Part shown: positions 1 through 10,036 of the stretch, piece after piece | How the letters are laid out: the number at the start of each line of letters is the position of its first letter | Numbering within the stretch: the first letter of the stretch is position 1 | Assembly (NCBI GenBank): GCA_030770425.1 | Contig: JASJFT010000044.1 | Coordinates: 124,001-188,000, forward strand | DNA: 64,000 nucleotides | Origin: Darksidea phi | Taxonomy: Eukaryota; Ascomycota; Dothideomycetes; Pleosporales; Lentitheciaceae | Direction of reading: 5' to 3' | The notes under the pieces: model-generated | Seen by the model: only the letters and a program-made list of their open reading frames with translations | Database searches by the model: none | Told to the model about the DNA's origin: nothing | Program-made: the position numbers and the translations under genes

Positions 1-8
1 CTGCCTAG

Positions 9-359
9 ATTGCAATCGCACGCGCCATTCTGAAGAACCCCCAGATAATCCTCCTTGATGAGGCGACTGCATCACTCGACTCTCACACCGAGAAGCAGAT
101 TCAGGCAGCGCTAGAGACGGTGACGAAAGGACGTACAACTATTACAATTGCGTAAGTTTATGCATGCACCATACATGGCCTCGCTAATATAGGATCCAGG
201 CATCGACTGTCAACCATAACCAACAGCGATCAAATACTGGTACTTCATCAAGGTCGCATTGTTGAACGAGGGACGCATGAAAGTCTACTAAAACTGGGTG
301 GAAGATATTTTGAAATGTGGGAGAAACAGACAAAAACTGACTCTACACCCGGGAAATAG
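9..359 (+). CDS. ABC transporter, C-terminal end of the ATP-binding domain (partial)
   Basis: This is the 3' end of a gene that begins outside the window. Exons are 9-151 and 200-359; the intron is GTAAGT...CAG and bases 6-8 (TAG) look like the preceding acceptor. The translation carries the Walker B and D-loop stretch ([12 protein letters not shown]), then the H-loop (HRLST), then the usual ERGTHESLL tail and a short C-terminus. This layout ends a half-size ABC exporter of the ATM1/HMT1 type, in which the membrane domain precedes the nucleotide-binding domain. Such proteins export glutathione conjugates, heavy-metal complexes or Fe/S precursors from mitochondria or into vacuoles. The membrane part is not visible, so substrate and organelle cannot be assigned. 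Confidence 0.88.
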
Positions 360-535
360 ATACCCACGTGCCAAAAAACAATTCAAGCATCACCAATGTG
401 AATTACTCTATCAAATGATATGGCGACGAATAGGTATAGAAGGCTAAAATCCACTAGTCTAAGACTACTATAGATCATCCATCCAAGTGGTCCCCTTTGC
501 ATCCTTTCATGCGAATCCATGGGCCTGTAGTGGAA

Positions 536-1306
536 TCACGACGCTCTCTCCTGTTTCAAGCGCCTCTTTTTTGGCTCACTCTCACTTTCTATAATATCGT
601 ACGCTCTCTTATCCTCTGAGTATCCGCTGGGGATATGAGACTTTTTGCCTCCCAATGACCCAGATTTCAACCCAGATCGTACTAAGAAAAACGTCCGGAC
701 TAAAGAGCCGAAAAAATGTTCTTCACATGATTCAACACTAGTAGAATGATCGGTGCCGAGCAGCAGATTAATGCCAACAGTTGATTCACTGAAGTGGTAG
801 GTCAACGCTAGCCATAGTGCTGGTGGCATATCTCTCGGATCTTTGAAATCAAAGATGATGAACAAACAGCTCAGACGGAGTACGGCAGAGATGCTTGCGC
901 TACGATATGTCAGTGATCGTCATGGCTCATTGACCAGTGTCATACAAATAGACCGGCAAGCATCAGAAGGCTGATGTAAAGCTTCCTCCATATGGCCATC
1001 TTCATATCCCAAATCAACGAAATAGGGAGCAGAATAATACTAAAGCCAAAGATGGCGTGCACCAGCTGCACCATCGTACATATGGAATGCACGCCTCCGC
1101 ACTGCCCGGATTTCATGGCTTCCAAAGCTTGTCGAGCGGTCGGCAGATGGTGAGCCGGCCGAGAAAGCCTGCAAGGCCCCATGCAATGACGAGAATAGTG
1201 ATCGTGGTACCGGTGACGCGGATCCAGTCTACTACAAAAAAGAGTGGCCGGTAGAGGAAGACGATCGCGAGTGGTGCTGTAGCGACTACGACAACCTAGA
1301 GGACAG
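536..1306 (-). pseudogene. relic of a PTH11-like seven-helix receptor, frameshifted
   Basis: Reading leftwards from about 1306, one frame gives hydrophobic sequence with YRPLFF, then W-G-L-A-G-F-L and CRPLDKLW, the hallmark of the fungal PTH11/rhodopsin-like membrane family. The next family block (GQCGG..., then PISLIWDMKMAIWRKL and a further helix) lies in another frame, with no intron signal between them, so a one-base frameshift is likely near 1125. A candidate intron follows (GTATGA at about 942, TAG at about 894), but the family-like continuation after it is again one base out of phase. The first helices and a start codon are missing. Intact members are plasma-membrane receptors. Family call moderate, broken state fairly sure. 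Confidence 0.5.
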
Positions 1307-1548
1307 AGGGTATTTATCGCCGGTGATAAGGTTATCTTCTAGTATTATAACAAACAGTTGATGAGCAGACAGGCTTGGTCCGTGCATTAACTTCAATGGA
1401 ATTAGCGCAGACCCCGCACTGATATGACATCAACCGCGACCTCATACAACATCTCCTAAGGCAAAATATGTCGCGCTTTTTTGACGTTGGTCGACTCTTG
1501 GCTACTGGCTGGGACTTTCTGGGCTCACGTAGACCACCACCCAATACC

Positions 1549-2371
1549 ATGGACATATTCTCACCTTCATATGCCGATATATGCGTTGTGCGTGCCATGC
1601 TCAAATCCTGTGGCCTCCCTACCGAGCTCGTCCTCGAGATATTGGAGTGCGCTGATTACGAGCCTGTCCGAAATTTTACCGGTACCCAAGTCCACACCGC
1701 TTCAGCCCCCGATAGTGCTGCGAGCCTTTGCCTCGACGCAGGAGTTCTTACGAGGAATACCCTTTGTGAGCTCGCCGCCGGCCAAAGAAGGGTCAAGGTT
1801 AAGGAGATCGAGTTCGTTTTTTCCAGTCGTGATCAAGGATGGACGAGTGAAGGTACTGACGGTACCTTTGTTACATCGTCCTGGCTGGAAGTCTCGATTC
1901 TTCGCCATACTGGATTCTTCCCCTTTCGGAACCGGCAGGATTCCTGGGATTTAACGAGCATTCAATCGCCTGCCGATTTCCAGCCGATGTTTTGGAGACG
2001 GGGACAGACGCTCGTCGCTCGACCCGAGGAGGCAGGACGTGGTATACAAGATGGCGAGGGAAACCGCGCATGGTATCTCCAGGGAAACCGTGTTGCCTCA
2101 CAGGGAAAGTATTCTGAATATCGCGTTGTGTGGGCTGTGGATCATTGTGAAGGTAATGAGGGTGCAGGAGATGGACTTGGCTTCTTAGAAGCGTTGCAGG
2201 AAGGAGATGCTGTTCTGGTTTGGGCAAGAGCTAAGGTAAGTTGTTACATTGGAGTTGTTGCCTTATAATACTGACCTGGACGAGTACCCCGGATGGCAAT
2301 GTGTGGTTAGGAGCGTGAAGGTGAGCGTTCGTTACAGTTTCACGGAGCGCGACCCATATGCGCCAACTTGA
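1549..2371 (+). CDS. F-box-like fungal protein, function unknown
   Basis: Two exons, 1549-2235 and 2285-2371, joined by a 49-base intron (GTAAGT...GAG|TAC). I chose the ATG at 1549 because it sits in an ACCATGG context and because the next residues lead directly into the recognisable block GLPTELVLEILECADYEP; an in-frame ATG at 1468 would add 27 residues. That block, Leu-Pro-x-Glu-Leu-x-x-x-Ile-Leu, is the start of an F-box-like motif that is common in small fungal proteins and normally binds Skp1. The second exon contributes YPGWQCVVRSVKV, a conserved ending in many fungal hypotheticals. The rest is soluble, with no membrane helix. Substrate unknown; the function is only inferred from the motif. 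Confidence 0.72.
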
Positions 2372-2941
2372 GCTAGAGGCAGGGAAGATATCTTTGTGAT
2401 GGTTTCGAGCCGGTTCACACTGGTCTACTTAGACCTAATGGATGACTGGACAGAAAGTTGCCTCGTAAGAGATGCACATGCCCAGCAGCGCCGCGATGCA
2501 GCGAACCATGTACTATAAAATGGGGGATTTGGTTTCGTCCTCACTCAAGTCGCACTAGCCCGCAAGATCGGTAAACGCATTTGGAAGGGAGTCAGTACAT
2601 ATCGCTGTAACCCGAAACTTCACTTTTTTCCAATTCGCGAGGTAGAGACAGAACCGAAATATATTTTCAGTGTATTCACTCATCTCGGAACGATTTGTCG
2701 CTCCGAATTATGTGAGGAAGCGTTCACGGCCCTCTGAGGCCTCCCAAAGATTTGTCGTTATACCACTAACCATGCTTCACTAACCATGCTTCGCTAACGT
2801 ATGCATGCGAGCACCAAACCGAAAGTTCGTAAGTCATAACCATTCATCCTTATCGCCCGTTTCAAGGAAGAACCATGTCGCTACCTCTCAGAACAATCAT
2901 ATCTTCAGTCAACCTCCAGGAAGATCGCCGAGAGTTCCTCC
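2372..2941. other. spacer between the F-box-like gene and the RdRP gene 3' end
   Basis: No convincing coding signal on either strand. It should hold the two convergent 3' untranslated regions. The only structure I see is a perfect 14-base duplication at 2765-2792. Confidence 0.6.
2765..2792. repeat. 14-bp perfect tandem duplication
   Basis: The unit ACTAACCATGCTTC occurs twice head to tail and is followed by a partial third start. It looks like a replication-slippage product; each unit contains a CTAAC branch-point-like string. Confidence 0.8.
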
Positions 2942-5900
2942 TCAAACTGGCCGTAGCTTGAAGCCCATAGACTTCCATAGCTGCTCCAAACAAACCGCAG
3001 CAGTGACATATCTCCAACTCTTCAACCTTGCATACTCATCCCCGCCCTTCGTCTCCAGACTAACCTTGAAGCAAGCAATAGCCCTAGGCAACGCCTCATT
3101 TTCCTCGTCTCCTAGACCATCCCCGCTAACAATGCGTCCCGTAATGCTAGTCACATCACGGTTGAAGCGCTCCCGGACTTCTATATTGGCTTCGCGGATA
3201 TAGCTGTTAGATGCCCGCTCCTTTTTGCCTAGGATGTTTCCAGAGAAAACCTCCAGTTCGGTTAAGGGCTTGTCCCGGTGAGACCGAAGGGAGTCCATGA
3301 TCTGGAGTATGTTGTCCTCGTAGCATTCACGGAGTTCTTCCGCGAAGCCGCGATAGTGCTCCCACTGCAAGAGCTCTGTCTCTCTATCAACATAGTTCTG
3401 CAGCGTCTTGATCAAGCTGTCTTCACCCCATTTGTTTTGCTCGGCTTTGAAGTCTTTTTTCATGTCAGAGAAGTTCGCTTCGCCGATTTGACGATATAGA
3501 ACGCCGAGTATCTTGTTGCTTTTGTAATATCTGCTATCCGGGTTTTCGATGTCATCTACGTCTTCTTCTTCGAGCTCAGCGGCCTCTTGATTGTTGAGGA
3601 CGAGGCTAGGTGCGTTAGCCATGAAGTCTGGTCTCATCTGATCGTCGCCTTTGGGAACTCTATCCATATTGACAGGCTTCCCAGACTTGCTAAAGTCTAC
3701 TGCATCCGAAGCGAGCTGTGCTAGGGTGATGCAATCCCGGTGTTTAGTGCCATTTCGGTGTTTATCTGCCTTTATCTTGTGCTTGTTAGAGATTTGACCT
3801 AGGCGGTCGGACTTCATGTACTCGATGAAGAATTTCACCATGTCGTCCACCTCAACGCGCCTTCTGAGGTCTTTAACTGCAGTTGGAGGATAGTCGGATG
3901 GCTTGTTTGTCGTGCGCGGGATTAGTCGTTCATCGTGGATGACGTAAAAAGTATCCCCGTCGAGGTCGCCTCCGCCTAGTTGACTTGGCAGATCCCGCTC
4001 TCCCTGCTGGCTGAACACAATACAATTGTACAAGTCGCGCAATGGAGAGCTTTCCGAAACGTCCACAGCCTTCACGACTTGTACATCCCCAGGATGGAGA
4101 GCCGGTGCCCGCGTAACGACCAAGCTGTCTCTAACGAGAGTTTGCTTTTCATCCTGCTGACCAGTGGCGATGTACACCTCGCCTTCTCTCAGCTCATTCG
4201 TTTCGTCCATGATACCATAGAGGAGATGGCCTTTAGGGATATGAATGCGAGCGCGGTATTTGAGGTCTCTTAAAGTCGACATAGCAGCAATTTCGACGAT
4301 GCCTGTCAGGAATCGGTCTGCTTGGAAGGACAGACCAATCTCATGCATGCGCCTGAACAAAGTCGGTATTTTGGCAGAAACGCCAGAATAAGAGTATTCT
4401 CGTGGTGCGTTAGCCATGGCTTCAAAAGGCTCCACCATACAGACAGGACATGAAACAACAACAAGCTGAGCTTATCGTGATAGACAAGGCCTACTGCTGC
4501 AACTTTATTTTTGGTGTTGTGCCACTTACCTAGGAAATTCGCTGCATTGAGAGTATGCCTTACGACCAGTTCTAACTCGTCGAGCGCGTCCTTCTGCACA
4601 TCGAGGAAGTTCTGGTGCGGAATATGAAGATCTTCCAGGATCTTGATAAACTGGTGGTTTAGGAACATAGTCAATGGTTTATATGCTGCACCGCAGATCT
4701 CTAGATCGCGCCAGGATTCTCTAGCGTTGTACTTCGTCATGCTCTTTCGGATGAGCAGTTGCTTGCCTGTCAGGGATGTGTCCAGCGAAACAACTCCTTT
4801 TGCGCCTCGGTACCTGATTTGAAGAACCGTAGGTCGAAGCTTTCGGCGTTCGGGCGGAAGCCTGCTCCATATCTCCTTCAGCAACTGCAACGATATTGTG
4901 CCGCAGCCGTCGGAGAAGCAGCGTCCGTTTCTCTCGACATCTGGGTACGTTTCAGTCACATAGACATCCTCCGCGATAGGCACAGCGAAGATGGTATCCG
5001 AAAAAGCTTGCCCAATTCGGGCCGCACACTTCGCACTGCAGCGGATATGACTGAAGTCGCCCAAGTCTTTGATGACGTGCTCGGATCGGATCTGCTTCTT
5101 ATCCTGGATGAAAGGTGCCATGAACCATGCGGTCTGACAGCGTAGAGACGAGTGGGAGAATCCAAGAAACCTGCATGTCGGGCCCACAGAGTCAGCGAAG
5201 CTCATCCAATGAGATGTCGGTATATGTTGTTTTATTTTGGACGCTGCGTTGCCATGCAATTACCACGCAATTTGTACCAGGGTGTCACGTACGTGTACTT
5301 TCGCCCAGCAATCGTGATGCCTTTTTCAAGGCACTTGCGAAAACGAGCGTAAACAAGGTGTTGAGAAGCGCGAGGGTCATAGAACACCTCGAGACCGTCT
5401 TCATCTGCAAAGAGGACCCGCAAAAAGTACTCGCTCTTATTGGCATACTTGCGAAGGACTCTGTTCGACACAGTTGCATCCGGACCTCTAAGTAGCAAAC
5501 CAGTGGGCGTGACCGTGGCTTTGTACGTTGTGACTAGATGGTGATGCTGGTTCTGCTTCGACATGAGATCATGTGCCGTTTCCTCCCGATTCTATGAAGA
5601 TAGAGGCACGTGTTAGCGACTCAACATTTGACACCGTAGTTCACATGAAAACTACATACCTGGTAGCCTTGGACATTCTTCGTGAGTGTTTTGATGACAT
5701 GATCGAGCTTCCATTCGTCTGCTCTGACTTCCGGGCCAGGTGTCGATATCTGGTATTGGAGCTTGCGGACTCCACGAGCTGTATGCTCTGGCCCGTAGTC
5801 TCTGGACAGTTCCCTTATATGCGGAATGAGTTGAGTCATCATTCTAGGCGCTATGGTAGCTTCGAGGACCAATGCAAGGACCTGGAAGCGGACTGCAAAA

Positions 5901-6859
5901 GTGAAGTGCATTGCAACATCGTCGTTCCTCAAGGAAAGTTCTTTCTCTATCTTCTGGTATTCTTCCTCCACCCGAGCGGTCTTGCTCGCCGGGACCATCG
6001 TCTTCCAAACTTGCACTCGAGGAAGGGCCGAAGAATTACTGATATAAGACCATGCGCGTTGAAGAGAGTTAATGTTCGGAAGCACAAAGCGATACACCAT
6101 ACAGAGAGCGGAGTTTTTGTCCAAATGAGGCATGATGGATGTCTCGCGGACCAACCTCTTGGCCGGGCCTCTCAGCGAGCGTGCACCCAGGTCTGACATA
6201 CCGGCGTTCTCGATCTTATATATCTTGGGCGGTGACTTTAGGGTGAAGGTGATGGTCCCTCCCCTGCCATTGTCATTTGAGGGAATGACATGTTCGATGA
6301 TACTGTACGGTATATCAATCCTACAACACCAATGAGCGTTGTGATGAACTCCAGCCGCAAGGTAGACGACCAAAGCCGATCGCCCACAAGTGAATGTGCC
6401 TTTCCGCCCGTCTTTGTGTTTAGAATCAAAGACGAGCTTATCCAATTTGTCGTACTCCCATATTCCGGTTTGAAGGGTAATAGGGGGTACAATTAATTTT
6501 GAAGACTGCGAGGTTTCCGCAACGGTTCCACTTCCAGATTGCTCTTCGCGCATCATAGCCTCTTTCTGCATCAAAACCCAGACCTTGAGCCCATCGGGCT
6601 GTCCTTTAATTGGGCTCTTCTCGAACCGAAGCTGCAATCTCCCAAGGTGCAGCGGACGGAGAGGATGTTGACCGCTAAAAGTTTGTAAGAACTTCTCAGC
6701 ATTGTTTTGATCCCCCACAGTGAGAATCGCGAATCTTTCCCCCCGCGGTTTCATAATATCGAAGGCGAGTATGTCGCAGTTCTCAAGGACTTCGCGAAGG
6801 AAGACACGGAGCTCTATCTCGTTCGACTTTCTTGGGACGTTGGTAATGTCGATATCCAT
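2942..6859 (-). CDS. RNA-dependent RNA polymerase of RNA silencing (RDR/QDE-1/SAD-1 family)
   Basis: Makes double-stranded RNA from aberrant single-stranded RNA for Dicer in quelling or related silencing. Model exons in transcript order: 6859-5660, 5591-5293, 5170-4530, 4470-2942, giving 1222 residues, normal for the family. An RRM-like fold fills about residues 1-80. The polymerase core spans about 450-1000; the catalytic loop GGGDLDGDTFYVI, with the three Asp that bind metal, lies at about residue 882 (3953-3967), preceded by the family block ALHPGDVQVVKA. A conserved stretch VEPFEAMANA opens the last exon. The third intron ends with AAG rather than CAG/TAG, and its sequence reads like protein, so a frameshift is the alternative (see findings). 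Start at 6859 is the first ATG before the RRM. Confidence 0.9.
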
Positions 6860-7572
6860 CTTGGGTAGCCTGATCTCTGGTGCTCGCGCACTTAGGGCCT
6901 GAAACGGCGTCGGGGTTGTTTAACAAGAGGGTGATAGTAGGCGGTAGAAGTTGGAGCAGCAAGTCCAAAGCGGGGTTACGCGATTTAAGTTAATTACGCG
7001 GTTACACCAAAAACAAGTATTACACGGTTACACCAAAAACAAGTAAAGGGGAAAAGCGGGTCCGCCGCCCCGACGCGCTGTCACGTATAGGTGTAGTTTG
7101 GCAGCACTGGAGGGTATCGAAAGCGTCCCGCCTTCACCTGTAATTGATTTCTAAGAGAACCGAAGTATGACGTACACTCAAAGTGACGCTCTTAATTTGC
7201 AATCTGTTTTTGCGAAGCCTTGCTACTTAGGCTCCAGCCAAGAGTAGAGAGTCTATATTTGTTCTCAGCCTTGTGTCTAATACATGGAGAAAAGAGGGAG
7301 CATGCGGTGTAATCGGATGTGTTCCCACATCCAATGAAGACCTCCTAGAGAGAAAACAAGTTTTAAGAGCCCCTCATCCTACCAAGACAAGACACCCACA
7401 AAATGAAGTATATCCCAGCTGGTGCGTCACACGTGGAAGAACTGGCCTAAGACCGCCAGGCTGAGATCTTCCAAACCTTAGCCTATGATCTTATTCGGTT
7501 CTCTGCAATCATACATACAGAGTACCCTGTAGCGTCCACCACATCAGTACATTTCCTTCCCATTCGACTCTT
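6860..7572. other. spacer with RdRP promoter and ClpP 3' end
   Basis: No gene seen. The part next to 6860 should be the RdRP promoter. A 26-bp tandem repeat sits at 6994-7045. An open frame at 7273-7464 shows no family features and has no plausible context. Confidence 0.6.
6994..7045. repeat. 26-bp tandem repeat, two copies
   Basis: Two adjacent 26-base units that begin TTACGCGGTTACACC and TTACACGGTTACACC and end ACAAGTA, differing at one base. It lies about 135 bp upstream of the RdRP start codon, where it could be promoter or 5' leader sequence. Confidence 0.85.
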
Positions 7573-8375
7573 CTACCCATCCTTCTTCTCGCTCTCTCTC
7601 TTCTCCAGGATCTGATCCACAATACCAAAATCCAACGCCTCCTGCGCATCCATAAAATAGTCCCTCTCCATCACTCGCTCAATCTCATCGAGGCTCCTCT
7701 CCTTCGTTAAATGCCGTTGATATATCCTATTCAACTGGTCTCTCACCCTCAGAATCTCCTTCGCATGGTCCGCGATATCGCTCGCCTTCCCGCTATACCC
7801 TCCACTAGGCTGATGTATCATAACCCTCGAATGCGGCAATATAAATCGGCTCCCCTTTGCGCCTCCGCAGAGTAGTAGGGAGCCCATCGACGCCGCTTGG
7901 CCCATGCAGATTGTAGTGACGGGACACCGAATGTAGTTCATCGTATCGTAGATTGCCATTCCAGCTGTTACAGAGCCGCCGGGCGAGTTTATGTACAGCG
8001 AGATGGGCTTCTCTGGGTTGTCGGCTTCAAGGAAGAGGAGTTGAGCTGTTATGGTGGCGGACATGGGGTCGTTGACTTCGCCGTTGAGGCAGATTATTCG
8101 TTCGGCGAGGAGACGCGAAAAGATGTCGGAGGTTTTCCAGCCTCCAGCCTAGCTAGTTAGCTTTTTAAATGTCTTCTAGGTGTTTAGGGGGAGGGACGAC
8201 GTACCACTGTCTCAGTCACGTAGGGTACTGGCATCCATGATGTTGGCGGCGTGGATTGCGCTTGCTGTAATGGCGCGGGTGGAATTGATAGGCGAGAGGA
8301 GAATGCGCGGACATTGCGTTGACATGAAGCTGCAGAGAATACTGGCCTTGCGGCTTTCCGTAATATAGACGCCAT
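7573..8375 (-). CDS. clpP: mitochondrial ATP-dependent Clp protease proteolytic subunit
   Basis: Exons 8375-8205 and 8148-7573 (249 codons). The first exon encodes a basic, Ser/Arg-rich presequence ending near AFSSRL, a typical matrix import signal. The mature part has the ClpP signatures: [30 protein letters not shown], the catalytic Ser in [12 protein letters not shown], the catalytic His in [10 protein letters not shown], and the Asp in the [11 protein letters not shown] region. ClpP forms a double-heptamer barrel that degrades matrix proteins fed by ClpX. S. cerevisiae lacks ClpP, so its presence fits a filamentous fungus. The gene diverges from a mitochondrial-protein gene 140 bp away. 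Confidence 0.95.
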
Positions 8376-8515
8376 GCTGTGTGTTATCGAGAAGCAATTG
8401 AAGCAATGCGGAGCTCTCTCAAGCTTCATCGATTGCCAAGCCGCTAGCAATTCCGCATCTCCTTCCGCTCGGAACAGCACCACAACGGAGCGCTCAACCG
8501 TCGTTACTCCCACTG
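8376..8515. promoter_or_regulatory. 140-bp bidirectional promoter between two mitochondrial-protein genes
   Basis: The start codons of clpP (leftward, 8375) and the gene at 8516 (rightward) are only 140 bases apart, so both must draw on this segment or on each other's leader. Inferred from the gene layout; no specific factor site is claimed. Confidence 0.55.
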
Positions 8516-9727
8516 ATGCCAGGCAGACCGGCCAAAGGCCTGCCATCATGCTTGAGCTGCGCTAGAATCCCCACCCGAACACAATGTCGCGCCTACTCTG
8601 CCGAAGTGCTCAAAGGCGACGCCCTGGGACCTATCGAACATGATGAGAAAAAACACAAAAGCTTCCGCGTCCTCAAAGATGGTAGCAAGCTCCCTCTACC
8701 GCCCATACTGGACCCGGTAGTTCTCTCGGAGCGGTTGCGCTGGCAGGAACCAAAGGAGAAGCCCAATGTCGCAAAGTTCACGCCCTTCCAGAAGAAGCTT
8801 TGGGAGAACCCCTACGGTACACCTTTCCATTCATTTACCTACATTTAGATCGATCACTAACATCCCTCAGCGCACATCCTCGCCTCCCCCCTCCGCGAAT
8901 GCCGCGCAACCTTCACTCTTCTTCCCTCCCCACTCCTAATCTCCCTCCACCCACGCCCGCACCCCACAACGAAGCAACCATGGCTCCTCCCCGTCTCCCT
9001 CACAACTCCTACAAAAGCCCTCGGCCCACCATACCGCTTCCTAGCACATTCCTACATCGCGACCTACCTTTCCAAAAAGCGCGCCTGGGCACGCGGTCTC
9101 CACGCGCGCTTCTTCGAGAAGCTAGGAAAACGGGCGTGTGAGGAGATGGTGTGGAGGGAGGACATGCCCGCGCTCATCCTCGAGCTATTACAAAAATGTG
9201 TAATGGACGCGTTGAGGTGGCATTTCAACTGGAATGGGCGGTTAACGCCGTGTGCAAGTCCCAGGAGTGAGGATATTGAAGACATCGACGATATATCTTG
9301 CATCCTTTATCTCGGTTCCCTGAAAACCCCCGCCGACGCCCTCCAAGCCGAAGTCGCCGATATCACCACCGAAGGCGAGAAATGGGTGTCCTACTTCATC
9401 AAGGGCTTTCCGCAATATGTGGATCCGCACAAGGCGCCCGGCGTAACGCATTTCTCGCCGTTGTGGTACGTCGAGCCTGTGATACCGCGTCTACAACCGC
9501 GACTACGCTTTCCGCGACTGGAGTTTAAAACAACGGTGTGGAGGGGCAGGAAGGTCCCTGTGTACAGTTTGCCAGATATGCTGGGAGAGGAGAAGGCACA
9601 GCGGCTTATCCGGGAGTCTAAGCATCCAGACGAACGTTGCTTAGTGATGAAGAGAGGGAGGCATAATGTGCCGATAGAAATGTCATTGATGCAGCTACAG
9701 GCTTATCTGGCACAACCAGGGCCTTGA
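8516..9727 (+). CDS. conserved fungal mitochondrial protein, function unknown
   Basis: Exons 8516-8816 and 8871-9727, joined in phase through a 54-base intron (GTACAC...CAG), give 385 residues. The N-terminus has basic and small residues followed by CRAYSAEVL, a likely mitochondrial presequence with a cleavage-like RAYS site. The body contains FTPFQKKLWENPYAHILASP across the exon junction, then basic helical blocks (YLSKKRAWARGLHARFFEK) and a C-terminal half with many aromatic and basic residues. I do not recognise a catalytic motif. Composition and divergent pairing with clpP suggest a matrix protein such as a mitoribosome-associated or respiratory-growth factor; that is inference. Confidence 0.8.
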
Positions 9728-10036
9728 ACATGCGGCAAGATGTACAATAGAAGATGTAAAAATACCGATATGCATAAAGCCTCAACTAGTCCTTAAGGAC
9801 TCCTCAATATTCATATTCCACATAAGAATGCATATATGCAAGCCTTACCAAGCCCCAGGGCCCAAAATCATCCCAATGCATTCAAAACGCCTCTCACAAT
9901 CCAAAGCACAAAAGCCATCCTCCATCATCACCTAGCCATCAAACAACACAGCAGCGTCCCAGAAACGCTTCATAAACGCTCCAAACAGAAGTCACCAGCG
10001 CCATCAAAACACCACGGAAAGCCCCCTAGCAGCCCT
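9728..10036. other. short convergent 3' spacer
   Basis: Lies between the stop codons of two convergent genes. AT-rich near 9740-9840; nothing coding supported. Confidence 0.6.
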
